Below are positions 31,394-42,186 of a stretch of 64,000 nt of DNA, one piece after another. The stretch's first letter is position 1, and the number at the start of each line of letters is the position of its first letter. The stretch comes from Haloarcula rubripromontorii (GTDB lineage Archaea > Halobacteriota > Halobacteria > Halobacteriales > Haloarculaceae). Made by a program: the position numbers and the translations under genes. The notes below the pieces were generated by a model. It was given only the letters and a program-made list of their open reading frames with translations. It was not told the origin of the DNA and searched no databases. The stretch lies in assembly GCF_001280425.1 (NCBI RefSeq), contig NZ_LIUF01000006.1:62001-126000 (forward strand). The letters run 5' to 3'.

Positions 31394-32032
31394 CTAACTG
31401 ACGAGGGTATCGACCAGCGACGAAACGTACGCCAGTTCGTCCTCGTTCACGCCGTGGCCCATCCCTTCGTAGATGCGTTCCTCTACGTCGCCGTTGAGTC
31501 GCTCAAAGACCGAGGCCGTGACGTGAACGCGCTCTTCGGGGATGTGCGGGTCAACATCGCTACAGCCCAGAAACACCGGCGTCTCCTCGAGGTCGCCCTC
31601 GTACGCGCGTTCGTCGATAGACTCGCCGATGAGACCGCCACTGAGGGCCACTAGGCCGCCGTAGCGTTGTGGGTTGCGAGCAACGAACTCGCTTGCGAGA
31701 CAGGCCCCTTGAGAGAAGCCCAGCACGAGCACGTGATCGGTCGGAATCCCGGCTTCCTCGGCCTCCGTGACGGCGTCCTCGATAGCCTGCAGTCCCGAGG
31801 TCCGCCCGGGTTCGTTCTGCTCAACCGGCGAAAGAAACGAATTGGGATACCAGGTGTTCCGCGCGGCCTGTGGCGCGAGGAGAGCCAGTGCGTCCTGCTG
31901 GAACTCCGCCCCCATCTGGACGATGCTTCGAGCCGTCGCACCTCGGCCGTGGACCAGCACTGCCGCTGCGCTCGCCTGCGACAGCGCGGTTCCCGCGGTC
32001 ACGAGCTGCTGCCCCTGATGAGGGCCGCTCAT
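31394..32032 (-). CDS. Alpha/beta hydrolase of the phospholipase/carboxylesterase family (MhqD-like)
   Basis: This 212-residue serine hydrolase has an oxyanion-hole region LVHGRGATARS, the nucleophile elbow GFSQGA, an acid in GCSDVDPHIP, and the catalytic His in GMGHGVNEDE. The length fits single-domain phospholipase/carboxylesterases. It lies 166 bases downstream of a two-domain VOC dioxygenase gene on the same strand. This pairing is known in Bacillus as MhqO/MhqD, a quinone/hydroquinone detoxification set. The substrate is inferred from that context only. Confidence 0.85.
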   Translation of the reverse strand: MSGPHQGQQLVTAGTALSQASAAAVLVHGRGATARSIVQMGAEFQQDALALLAPQAARNTWYPNSFLSPVEQNEPGRTSGLQAIEDAVTEAEEAGIPTDHVLVLGFSQGACLASEFVARNPQRYGGLVALSGGLIGESIDERAYEGDLEETPVFLGCSDVDPHIPEERVHVTASVFERLNGDVEERIYEGMGHGVNEDELAYVSSLVDTLVS

Positions 32033-32077
32033 CGCTCTCTTCCCGGCCGTCGGCTGCGCCCTGTCACGCCCGTCCAG

Positions 32078-32155
32078 TCAGTCTCTGTTCTCGGTCGCCC
32101 GCCGTTCCAAGTCGGCCACAGTGTCGGGTGCATACCCCAGATAGCGCCCGGAGAT
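32078..32155 (-). pseudogene. Possible gene remnant between the VOC and hydrolase genes
   Basis: A frame encoding a protein-like C-terminus (GRYLGYAPDTVADLERRATE) ends at 32078 and has no ATG or GTG before it leaves into the VOC gene in another phase. The wording resembles a genuine acidic haloarchaeal tail. It may be a decayed fragment or chance. Confidence 0.2.
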
Positions 32156-32198
32156 ACTTGACTTCGCACATCGGTCAGTCGGTCTAACTGTCCCGTAT

Positions 32199-33032
32199 TC
32201 AGGTTCGCAGGCGGAGTTCGATGTCGTCACCGTCGCGTACTGTGAGACCAGTACCGGTTTCCGAGACAGCGTAGTCAGACTGACGCAGGCGCTTCTGTGT
32301 CGCATCAAGAGCCGCTTCGTCGGGGAGTCGAATTTCGAACCATGCCAGCCCCTGCCCGGCGTGGGGCTTGGATCGCCGTTGCCAGACGTTGGCCCCGATG
32401 TGATGGTGGTAGTCACCGGCCGCCAAGAACACCGCGCCGTCGTATGTGGCCCTGACGCGGAGTCCGAGTGCATCAGCGTAGAACGTCCGGGCCGTCTCCA
32501 CTGACGAGACTTCCAGATGCACGTGTCCGATATCGGAGTCGGCGGGCATCGACTGTCTGCCGGTCGCAGCGGCCGCGACTGACTGCGTATCGAGGGGGTC
32601 GGTTACCATTTCGACGTGACCCGACGGTGTCTCGTCCCACGACGCCCGCGGAAAGTCCCGATAGATTTCGACGCCGTTCCCGGCCGGGTCCGACAGGTAC
32701 AGCGCCTCGCTGACACCATGGTCCGATGCGCCGTCAAGTGTCCACTCCGAGTTGATACGCCGGAGTGCGTCACCCAGCGCTGCTCGCGATGGGACGCGAA
32801 ACGCGACGTGATACAGCCCGGTCGCTGAAGCCTCTCTTGCTGGTGCGTCTGGACGATGATTCAGAACCAAGAGCGCCTGTTTGCCCGCACCGAGTATCGC
32901 CCGGTCGTCGTCTGCGTCTATAACGTTGAGGCCGACAACATCACGGTAGAACTCGACAGTCGGTGATAACGCAGCAACAGTCAGGGCCACCCGACCGATC
33001 TCGGTTTCCGATGGAAGGGTCGCGTTATCCAT
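32199..33032 (-). CDS. Two-domain VOC family ring-cleaving dioxygenase-like protein (MhqO/CatE-like)
   Basis: This 277-residue protein contains two glyoxalase-fold modules (about residues 8-130 and 165-275). Candidate metal ligands are the first-module H in YHVAFRVPS, and in the second module the H in IGHVHLEVSS, H in GDYHHHIGANVW, and E in WFEIRLP. It is the size of extradiol-type dioxygenases such as CatE/MhqO. A TATA-like CCATAATTC at 33055-33063 is 27 bases from the ATG at 33032, so the longer upstream frame is rejected. The downstream hydrolase completes an Mhq-like pair. The aromatic substrate is unknown. Confidence 0.85.
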   Translation of the reverse strand: MDNATLPSETEIGRVALTVAALSPTVEFYRDVVGLNVIDADDDRAILGAGKQALLVLNHRPDAPAREASATGLYHVAFRVPSRAALGDALRRINSEWTLDGASDHGVSEALYLSDPAGNGVEIYRDFPRASWDETPSGHVEMVTDPLDTQSVAAAATGRQSMPADSDIGHVHLEVSSVETARTFYADALGLRVRATYDGAVFLAAGDYHHHIGANVWQRRSKPHAGQGLAWFEIRLPDEAALDATQKRLRQSDYAVSETGTGLTVRDGDDIELRLRT

Positions 33033-33054
33033 GCTGAAAAGAGGCGTAGCCGGC

Positions 33055-33063
33055 CCATAATTC
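33055..33063 (-). promoter_or_regulatory. TATA-like element for the VOC dioxygenase gene
   Basis: GAATTATGG on the minus strand lies 27 bases upstream of the start at 33032, supporting that start and a leaderless transcript. Confidence 0.5.
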
Positions 33064-33284
33064 TGGGTGCCGGCCGTCGGCACCTGCAGCACGGTTGAGG
33101 TGACAGTGGTCTCCCTGGCCCGGCCCGTCGTCAATAGTGTGTACTTTGCTATCATTCCCCGTCGAGGTTTGAGAAATGGTAAAATTTAGCGTAAAATACC
33201 TAGAATATACTCCGTGCGAGGAATTATACATAAACTATTACGTAGTACTGGCAGAGACGTGTGTTAACCTTCATCAGAGTAGTA

Positions 33285-33290
33285 CTATAA
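33285..33290 (+). promoter_or_regulatory. TATA core and upstream TAACCTTCAT motif for the UPF0058 gene
   Basis: TACTATAA lies about 30 bases before the ATG at 33318. TAACCTTCAT (33265-33274) lies just upstream, and the TATA core itself runs into a second ATAACCTTC. The same TAACCTTCAT abuts the TATA box of the DUF555 gene at 34160. The surrounding 33168-33310 stretch is unusually A/T rich. Confidence 0.45.
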
Positions 33291-33317
33291 CCTTCGAGTT
33301 GTTACCTTGGGTTGACT

Positions 33318-33554
33318 ATGAAAAAGCAGGAGCTCATCCACCTTCACGGCCTGCTTGCACAGGTACAGAACCACTACGAAGCCGAATCCGGGACAGAAGT
33401 AGACCACGACGAATACGAGGAACTTGGCGTCAAGCCGACATCGATTCACAAGTCGAAAACAGACCACAAGGCCGCTGTCTTTGCGATTGCTGACGGTATT
33501 GCCTCCGAGATGGCTGACGAGACCAAAGAGCCTGTTTCTGCCGCCGCGGACTGA
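33318..33554 (+). CDS. UPF0058 family protein
   Basis: This 78-residue helical protein starts MKKQELIHLHGLLAQVQ, the signature of UPF0058, a small archaeal family with conserved histidines that may bind metal. The middle contains the family segment GVKPTSIHKSKTDHK. The function is unknown. The ATG at 33318 is chosen over a TTG two codons earlier. It converges on the DUF555 gene, with which it shares a promoter motif. Confidence 0.85.
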   Translation: MKKQELIHLHGLLAQVQNHYEAESGTEVDHDEYEELGVKPTSIHKSKTDHKAAVFAIADGIASEMADETKEPVSAAAD

Positions 33555-33686
33555 CGGTTCTCCGGTAGCTTCTACGCAATTCTCTCAACGAGCGCTACGG
33601 CTAGTGACTGTATAACCACTATCATAGATATGTGAGAGTTACAATACGATGAGAGTGTAGCGCACCCTGCTGCTCGGAAGCCAGAC

Positions 33687-34160
33687 TTACTCGTCGATTA
33701 GTTCCTCGAACTCGGGTAACACGTCGTCCGATTCGTCTCCAGACTGGTCCGATGGCAGGTCGTCGGATTCGGCTGCCGGTTCCGCGGACGAGGACTCGTC
33801 TTCAGTCGTCTCGTCGGACTCCTCTGGAATCTCCTCGATTTCCAGCACGTCGAGCGGGATGTTCTCAAGTCGCTGCCCGATCTCCTTGCGAGCAATCCGA
33901 GCGGCGTGTTCGTCCCGTTCGACGTTGAACACAGTCATCTCCAGTTCGAGTGCGACGAGACTCTCGTCGGCTGCGAGAAAGGCAGGTTCCAGTGTCTCAC
34001 CGCAGTGTGGACAGTGCCGGTCTCCCATATTGATTTCGACGTAGTTGAGGTCAGGATTCAACATCTCGCCCGTCTTCGAGATGGCGATACGAACTGCCTC
34101 ATCCGCAGATGCCACGTCGTATACTGGGACTGCGGCCTCGACAACAACTCGGCAATTCAT
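33687..34160 (-). CDS. DUF555 / UPF0212 family zinc-binding protein
   Basis: This 157-residue protein has the family core MNCRVVVEAAVPVYDV, ISKTGEMLNPDLNYVEINMG and a CPHC pair in HCPHCGETLEPAF, followed by RIARKEIGQRLENIPL. The last 50 residues form an acidic Glu/Asp/Ser tail typical of halophiles. A TATA box (34180-34187) lies about 24 bases before the ATG at 34160. The family is archaeal and uncharacterised; the Cys pair probably binds zinc with another ligand. Confidence 0.85.
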   Translation of the reverse strand: MNCRVVVEAAVPVYDVASADEAVRIAISKTGEMLNPDLNYVEINMGDRHCPHCGETLEPAFLAADESLVALELEMTVFNVERDEHAARIARKEIGQRLENIPLDVLEIEEIPEESDETTEDESSSAEPAAESDDLPSDQSGDESDDVLPEFEELIDE

Positions 34161-34179
34161 GGTAGTATGTTTGTTTCCC

Positions 34180-34194
34180 AATATAATGAAGGTT
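34180..34194 (-). promoter_or_regulatory. TATA box with adjoining AACCTTCAT motif, DUF555 gene
   Basis: On the minus strand, TAACCTTCAT is followed directly by TATATT, about 24 bases before the ATG at 34160. The position overlaps the BRE, so a regulator bound to the motif would affect TFB binding. Confidence 0.45.
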
Positions 34195-34409
34195 AGCCCT
34201 GAACCAGTGAGTACCACACGCCACGGATATCAGGAGTCAGCAAGACAGAACGGACGGTCAAGCGGTACACAGACAGGCACCCCAAAACATCACGACGGCG
34301 AAACGCAGGGACAGGCGAGCCGTCTTCGGTTTCCTGCTTGCGAGTGTGTGCCACTGTGGCGCGGACGCAACTCGTAACGCCATTACCTCCGGGACTGTAT
34401 ACTCGGACA

Positions 34410-35318
34410 ATGGAACAGGGCGTCATCGATGTCGGGTCGCTTGCCGGCGGTATCGATTTGCAGGCAACTGTCGAGAGCGGGCAATCCTACCTCTGGAACC
34501 GGGAGGATGGCGAGATGTACCAGCGCGACGGGGCAACCGGCGGCGGCGCGTGGTACTGGACGACAGTCCAGCGAGACGGGTCACCAGCGGTCATCCGTGT
34601 CCGGCAGCGAGACGGGGTGCTCGAATGGGAATCGACAGTCGACGCCGAGGCAGAACTCAGGCGACTCCTTCGGCTTGACGACGACCTCGCCGCGATTCGG
34701 GCAACGGCACCGGACGATGACGTGGTCCAGTCGGCCTACGAGACGTTCTGGGGGATGCGACTCGTTCAGGACCCCCCGTTTGGCGCCCTCATCTCGTTCA
34801 TTTGTTCGGCCCAGATGCGCGTGGCGAGGATCCACAGTATGCAACAGGCGCTCCGCGACGCGTTCGGCGAGACAATTGAGTTCGGCGGGCGGACGTACAA
34901 CGCCTATCCGACGCCGTCCGCGCTGGCAGAGACAACAGAGGAGCGGCTCCGGGACCTCGGACTGGGCTATCGCGCCCCGTACGTCCAGCGCACCGCGGAG
35001 ATGGTCGCTACTGGCGAAGCCCATCCCGAAGAAGCCGTCGGACTAAGCTACGAGGACGCCAGAGAGTCGCTCACCCGCTTTGTCGGCGTCGGTGACAAGG
35101 TCGCGGACTGCGTGTTGCTGTTCTCGCTTGATTACCTCGAAGCGGTCCCGCTAGACACCTGGATTCGAACGACCATCGAGGAGTATTACCCGGAGTGTGA
35201 GCGGGGGAACTACGCTGACACGTCGCGGGCCATCCGGGCCGCACTGGGTGGGGAGTACGCCGGCTACACGCAGACGTATCTGTTCCATTACCTCCGAACA
35301 GGCAGTAACGAGGAGTGA
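34410..35318 (+). CDS. ogg1: 8-oxoguanine DNA glycosylase, OGG1 type
   Basis: This 302-residue base-excision repair enzyme removes 8-oxoguanine. The N-terminal beta domain has the GQSYLW segment. The helix-hairpin-helix plus active-site region is GVGDKVADCVLLFSL, with catalytic Lys at about residue 230, followed by the catalytic Asp at about 249 in VPLDTWI, all as in eukaryotic OGG1. The second half has the canonical DPPFGALISFICSAQ. Many archaea have Ogg2 or AGOG enzymes, so a full-length OGG1-like protein is a haloarchaeal/bacterial trait. The ATG at 34410 is chosen because the frame upstream lacks conserved sequence. Confidence 0.9.
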   Translation: MEQGVIDVGSLAGGIDLQATVESGQSYLWNREDGEMYQRDGATGGGAWYWTTVQRDGSPAVIRVRQRDGVLEWESTVDAEAELRRLLRLDDDLAAIRATAPDDDVVQSAYETFWGMRLVQDPPFGALISFICSAQMRVARIHSMQQALRDAFGETIEFGGRTYNAYPTPSALAETTEERLRDLGLGYRAPYVQRTAEMVATGEAHPEEAVGLSYEDARESLTRFVGVGDKVADCVLLFSLDYLEAVPLDTWIRTTIEEYYPECERGNYADTSRAIRAALGGEYAGYTQTYLFHYLRTGSNEE

Positions 35319-35371
35319 GACGCATAGCGGAAGGCGACAGTATAACGGAGTCCGCCGGCAAACTCTCGGCC

Positions 35372-35647
35372 ATGGCACGCACGCGAGCACACGTGTTCGT
35401 CTCCGGTCGTGTTCAGGGTGTCTATTACAGAGCTACCACGCGGGAGCGCGCACAGGCCCAGGGCGTCGACGGGTGGGTCCGAAACCTCGACGACGGCCGC
35501 GTCGAGGCAGTGTTCGAAGGCCCCGAAGCCGACGTGGAAGCGATGGTCGAGTACTGCCACGAGGGGAGCGAGCGCGCGAACGTCACCGACGTCGAAGTCG
35601 AGTACGGGGACCCCGAAGGGCTGGACGGCTTCGAGGTCAAGTGGTAA
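35372..35647 (+). CDS. acyP: Acylphosphatase
   Basis: This 91-residue enzyme hydrolyses acyl phosphates. The motif VSGRVQGVYYRATTRERAQA contains the phosphate-binding loop and catalytic Arg; GWVRNLDDGRVEAVFEG contains the catalytic Asn. The length matches the single-domain family exactly when starting at the ATG at 35372. It lies between the glycosylase and the NAD(P)HX repair gene on the same strand and may belong to one transcript, although the functions are unrelated. Confidence 0.95.
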   Translation: MARTRAHVFVSGRVQGVYYRATTRERAQAQGVDGWVRNLDDGRVEAVFEGPEADVEAMVEYCHEGSERANVTDVEVEYGDPEGLDGFEVKW

Positions 35648-35687
35648 GTCCCGTAGAGTTACTTCGCTGGCGGGCGAACCCGCGGCT

Positions 35688-37121
35688 ATGCTCACCGGCT
35701 CGGAAATGGGTGTGGTCGACGAGAACGCCGCCGCGCTCGGCGTCCCGCGCAAGCAGCTGATGGAGTCGTCCGGTCACGCCGTCGCACAGGCGGTCCGTAC
35801 CATCGCTGACCCCGGCGAACAGGTCGTCATCGTCGCCGGCAGGGGAAACAACGGCGGAGACGCGCTCGTCGCCGCCCGCTTCCTCGACGACTACGACCTC
35901 CGGGTCCTCCTGTTGGGTCGTCCGGATGCTATCTCGACGACGATTGCCAGGGAGAACTGGGACGCGCTTCAGCACGCCGAGTATCCGACAGAGACGGTCA
36001 GGGATTCCTCGGCGCTGGACCTCTGCACTCCCGACATCGTCATCGACGCGATGCTTGGCACAGGTATCGCCGGCGACCTCCGGGAACCGGAGGCGACGGC
36101 CGCCGCGGCGATGAACGGGAGCGACGCGACCGTTCTTTCGGTGGATGTTCCGTCCGGCCTCGACGCTGAAACGGGGCGACTGGCCGACAACGCCGTCGAC
36201 GCCGACCACGTCGTCACGTTCCACGACACCAAGCCGGGCCTGCCGGACCTCGACGTGCCAGTCACCGTCGCCGACATCGGCATCCCTGACGCGGCGGAAC
36301 TGTTCGTCGAGCAGGGCGACCTCACGCGACTCGAACGCGACCCCGCGAGCCACAAGGGCGACAACGGCGAAGTGCTGGTCGTCGGTGGCGGGCCGTACAC
36401 CGGCGCGCCGGCGCTGACGGCCCAGGCCGCGCTCAGAGGCGGAGCCGACCTCGTCCGGGTCGCCTGCCCGGCCGTCGTCGCACGCGAGATTCAGTCCTAC
36501 AGCGAGAACCTCATCCTGCGGCCGTTCGACGGTGACCACCTCGCGCCGCCACACGTGGACCGCCTGGCCGACCTGGCGGCGGACCACGACACCCTGGTCG
36601 TCGGGCCGGGGCTGGGGGACCACGACGCGACGCTGGAAGGGGTCGCGGAGCTACTGTCGGGGTTCGACGGGACGGCCGTCGTCGACGCCGACGCGCTGTC
36701 AGTAGTCCCGGACGTTGAGACGGACGCCGACCTCGTCTGCACGCCCCATCAGGGCGAACTCCTCGGGATGGGCGGAGAGACATCCGAGGACTGGCGGGAA
36801 CGGGCAGACCTCGTGGAGTCCTTCGCAGCGGAGATCGGACACACGATGCTGGTCAAAGGCCCGTACGACATCGTCTCCAACGGCGAGCGGACTCGCGTCG
36901 GCCGAACGGGCAATCCGGGGATGACGGTCGGCGGAACCGGCGACGTGCTTGCGGGTGTGACAGGCGCACTCGCTTGCGTGCAGGCCCCGCTCGACGCGGC
37001 CGCCATCGCCGCCCATACCGTCGGCACCGTCGGCGACCGTGTCGTCGAGGATCGCGGCTACGGACTGGTCGCGACGGACCTGCTAGAAGAGATACCGAGC
37101 GTGCTGTGGCAGCGAGAATAG
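35688..37121 (+). CDS. nnr: Bifunctional NAD(P)H-hydrate epimerase / ADP-dependent dehydratase
   Basis: This 477-residue fusion repairs hydrated NAD(P)H. The N-terminal epimerase domain (residues 1-210) has VAGRGNNGGDALVAARFL and a substrate loop around VDVPSGLDAETG. The C-terminal ribokinase-like dehydratase (about 225-477) has VVGGGPYTGAPALTA, VVGPGLGD, a TPHQGEL segment and the glycine-rich GNPGMTVGGTGDVLAG active site. The ATG at 35688 is the first residue of the conserved epimerase start; the longer frame upstream is the acylphosphatase gene in another phase. It converges on hflX with six bases between the two stops. Confidence 0.95.
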   Translation: MLTGSEMGVVDENAAALGVPRKQLMESSGHAVAQAVRTIADPGEQVVIVAGRGNNGGDALVAARFLDDYDLRVLLLGRPDAISTTIARENWDALQHAEYPTETVRDSSALDLCTPDIVIDAMLGTGIAGDLREPEATAAAAMNGSDATVLSVDVPSGLDAETGRLADNAVDADHVVTFHDTKPGLPDLDVPVTVADIGIPDAAELFVEQGDLTRLERDPASHKGDNGEVLVVGGGPYTGAPALTAQAALRGGADLVRVACPAVVAREIQSYSENLILRPFDGDHLAPPHVDRLADLAADHDTLVVGPGLGDHDATLEGVAELLSGFDGTAVVDADALSVVPDVETDADLVCTPHQGELLGMGGETSEDWRERADLVESFAAEIGHTMLVKGPYDIVSNGERTRVGRTGNPGMTVGGTGDVLAGVTGALACVQAPLDAAAIAAHTVGTVGDRVVEDRGYGLVATDLLEEIPSVLWQRE

Positions 37122-37127
37122 GCCGAG

Positions 37128-38438
37128 TCAGGCCGACGCACCGACCAGCTCCCCCGCTTTTGCCCGGGATTGCTCGATGATCGCTGGCCGCGCTTCGAAC
37201 TCGATGACCACCTGGTCGCCGTAATCGACTGTTTCGACGCTAGCGTGGTCGTGAATCCACGAGACGAGGCTCATCGTGTCGTCGGTCATCGGAAGCACGA
37301 GTCGTTCGCGCTCGTAGTCAGGCAGTTCGTGGTCGATGCGCTCGGCCAAGTCCTCGATATTAAGCCCCTGTTTGGCGCTGACGGCGACGGGGTTCGGTGC
37401 CAGCGAGGAGAGCGCGTCTCGCTTGCGACGGACCTCCTCGTCGTCGACCATGTCGGTCTTGTTGAGGACCGTGACGATGGGGGCCTCGTTGCGCTCGTAC
37501 AGCGTATCGTGGCTCGTCACCAGTTTCTCCCGGATTTCCTCGACAGACTCTGAGACATCGACGACAAGCAAGACGAGGTCGGCGTGGTACACCGACCCGA
37601 GCGTCGACTTGAACGACTCGACGAGCCAGTGTGGGAGGTCCTGAATGAACCCCACCGTGTCAGTGACCAGCACCTCGCGCTTCCCGACCTCGGCGCGGCG
37701 AGTGGTCGTCCCGAGTGTTGTGAACAGCCGGTCTTCGCTCTCGGCCGTCGTGTCGAGGTCGGGGTGGAGGTCGTCGTTCTCGTCGACATCGAGGTCGTCA
37801 GCGAGGCGCCGCAGGAGCGTCGACTTCCCGGCGTTAGTGTAGCCGGCGAGGGCAACAAGGTCGAAGCCGGACTCTCGACGCTGTTCTCGGCGATGGCGCT
37901 CGGTCTCCTCGATGGATTCCAGTTCATCCCGGATGTTGGCGATCTGCTTTTTAATGTCCTCTTCGCGGGACTCGTCGTACTCGCCGAGGCCCATAAACCC
38001 CGGGCGCTCGTCGCGTTTGGCCAGGCTGGCCTTGGCCTCGGCCCGCGGGAGTTCGTAGCGGAGTTCCGCGAGTTCGACCTGTAGCTGGGCTTTCCGCGTC
38101 TGGGCCCGCTGGCCGAAGATTTCGAGAATGAGCCGGAAGCGGTCGATGACACGCACCCGCTCGGGGAGTTCGTTCCCGATATTGTATGTCTGGTACGGCC
38201 CGAGCTGGTTGTCGAAGATGACGACGGCAGCCCCTTCGCGGGCAACCACGTTGCTCAGCCGCGTTACTTTCCCCTCGCCGAGGTGGTACGCCGGGTCCTC
38301 CGTTCTGGTCTGTGTGACCTCGCCGACGACATCGTACCCGGCCGCCCGGGCAAGGTCCCGGATTTCCGTCGTATCAGCGGTACCACTGTCGACGCGCTTC
38401 GCGATGACCGCTCGTTCGGTGGTGTGTGTCGCCGTCAC
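37128..38438 (-). CDS. hflX: GTPase HflX
   Basis: This ribosome-associated GTPase of 436 residues has the HflX N-terminal domain (residues 1-180, with FDNQLGPYQTYNIG and RLILEIFGQRAQTRKAQLQVELAEL). The G domain has G1 GYTNAGKST, G3 DTVGFIQDLP and G4 LNKTDMVD. The C-terminal region extends beyond G5 by about 80 residues. In bacteria HflX splits stalled ribosomes after stress; an archaeal role is presumed similar. It is monocistronic. Confidence 0.95.
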   Translation of the reverse strand: MTATHTTERAVIAKRVDSGTADTTEIRDLARAAGYDVVGEVTQTRTEDPAYHLGEGKVTRLSNVVAREGAAVVIFDNQLGPYQTYNIGNELPERVRVIDRFRLILEIFGQRAQTRKAQLQVELAELRYELPRAEAKASLAKRDERPGFMGLGEYDESREEDIKKQIANIRDELESIEETERHRREQRRESGFDLVALAGYTNAGKSTLLRRLADDLDVDENDDLHPDLDTTAESEDRLFTTLGTTTRRAEVGKREVLVTDTVGFIQDLPHWLVESFKSTLGSVYHADLVLLVVDVSESVEEIREKLVTSHDTLYERNEAPIVTVLNKTDMVDDEEVRRKRDALSSLAPNPVAVSAKQGLNIEDLAERIDHELPDYERERLVLPMTDDTMSLVSWIHDHASVETVDYGDQVVIEFEARPAIIEQSRAKAGELVGASA

Positions 38439-38612
38439 TCGTCGTGAAGATACGGTGTCCGATTATTTAACCCCCCGGGCGGTTCACGGCACCATCCAGT
38501 GAGCCGGCAGTTCGGTAATAAAACGGCAGATTCCGCGGGGTAATGGCGGCCGATAACTAAAGTGGAATCACCTGTCTTGCGATAGCCACCACGGCGGTGG
38601 CGTTTCGCTCGC

Positions 38613-41007
<2,395 letters not shown>

Positions 41008-41355
41008 ATGGGTGAGTTCGTACTCCAGCTAGATGGGTTGGGCCTCCAGCAGATGGGCCTCGAATTCGGTGGCGGCGGCCTTATCGGCGGCATCATCGGG
41101 TTCGCTGCCAAGAAGGTCGCAAAGCTCATCGCCGTCATCGTCGGCATCGAACTGGCGCTGTTCAAGTTCCTTGAGACACGCGGAATCCTCGAAGTGAACT
41201 GGAACGCGATAGGGGGAGCCGCACAGAACGCGACTGGGACTGCCGGGAACGCGGCAGCGACACAACCGCCGTCCTGGGTCACGTCGCTGCTCTCGGCCCT
41301 GCCGGTCAGCGCTGGTTTCACGGCCGGCTTTCTCGTCGGATTCAAGAAGGGGTAA
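41008..41355 (+). CDS. FUN14 family membrane protein
   Basis: This 115-residue protein carries two or three hydrophobic helices with the FUN14 pattern: GGGGLIGGIIGFAAKKVAKL, AVIVGIELALFKFLETRGIL and a glycine-rich C-terminal helix (AGFTAGFLVGFKKG). The family includes eukaryotic mitophagy receptor FUNDC1; the archaeal function is unknown. It is divergent from katG and convergent with SBDS. Confidence 0.85.
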   Translation: MGEFVLQLDGLGLQQMGLEFGGGGLIGGIIGFAAKKVAKLIAVIVGIELALFKFLETRGILEVNWNAIGGAAQNATGTAGNAAATQPPSWVTSLLSALPVSAGFTAGFLVGFKKG

Positions 41356-41370
41356 CGCGACGCCGCGGCG

Positions 41371-42099
41371 TCAACCGCGTGTACTGATATCGTCTTCGTC
41401 TTTGATAATTCGGGTCTCCGCCTCGCCGCTTGTGTGTTCGTTTACCACGTCGTAGAAGTCGTTCTGGAGACCGGCCGGGAACGTCATGACGCCGACCCAC
41501 GAGCCGTCGGACTGCCACTCCTCGCGTTCGAGGTCGCCGAACTGCCGGATCTGTGCCTGTGCGCTCCCGGCGTAGTCTGCGGGGACCTGCACCGCGACGG
41601 TGACCTCGTCGAACCGGATAGGGATGACCGGCCGGAGTGCATCGAGGGCATCGTCGACCTGCGCCTCGACTGGCTCCATCGGGTCAACTCTGAAATCCGT
41701 TTCTTCGAGCGCGGATTCGATGCGCTCCGGCGGGTGTGGCGCGTCGTCCATCTGCGGGTTGACCGCGTTGCGCGTGATCCGCTGGATGAGCTGTTTGTGC
41801 TTTTGTTCCTGCATCTCGCGGCGCTGGTCGGCCGTAATCTGAATTTCCCCCCGCTTGATGACCTCGGGGATGATAGCCATCGGATCGGTGGTGTCAAACA
41901 CCTCTTCGAGCATGTTCTCTGGCGGCCGGTCACCCCGAGAAGCGTCCTCGAACACGTCTTCCGCTGCGATAACGTCTTCGAGGTCACCGTCGAAGTCATC
42001 ACGTTTTATCGCTAGTGCAGCGTCCGGTTCCACCAGTACCTCGAACCGCTGGCCGTGGGATTCGAGGCGCGCCGTCACCGCCTCGTCAAGCGATATCAT
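41371..42099 (-). CDS. Ribosome maturation protein SBDS (Sdo1 homologue)
   Basis: This 242-residue RNA-binding protein has the three-domain SBDS layout. Domain I has SHGQRFEVLVEPDAALAIKR and FDTTDPMAIIPEVIKRGEI. Domain II has the helical IQRITRNAVNPQMDDAPHPP. Domain III has the ferredoxin-like PIRFDEVTVAVQVPADYAGS. SBDS releases the anti-association factor aIF6/eIF6 from 60S/50S subunits in eukaryotes. Its place at the end of the proteasome/RNase P operon matches the archaeal superoperon described by comparative genomics. Confidence 0.95.
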   Translation of the reverse strand: MISLDEAVTARLESHGQRFEVLVEPDAALAIKRDDFDGDLEDVIAAEDVFEDASRGDRPPENMLEEVFDTTDPMAIIPEVIKRGEIQITADQRREMQEQKHKQLIQRITRNAVNPQMDDAPHPPERIESALEETDFRVDPMEPVEAQVDDALDALRPVIPIRFDEVTVAVQVPADYAGSAQAQIRQFGDLEREEWQSDGSWVGVMTFPAGLQNDFYDVVNEHTSGEAETRIIKDEDDISTRG

Positions 42100-42186
42100 A
42101 CCCTTCGGTAGCAGTGGGCCAGTTAAAGGCCTTACTGCGTGGTCGGACAGAAAAGGTCCGAGCCGCCCCGAAGGCCGTCGGAAGCG

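Noticed and set aside
33176-33493. A plus-strand frame beginning in the A/T-rich island
   Set aside because: It runs into the UPF0058 gene in another phase, so at most its first 40 codons could be real; kept only as a composition finding.
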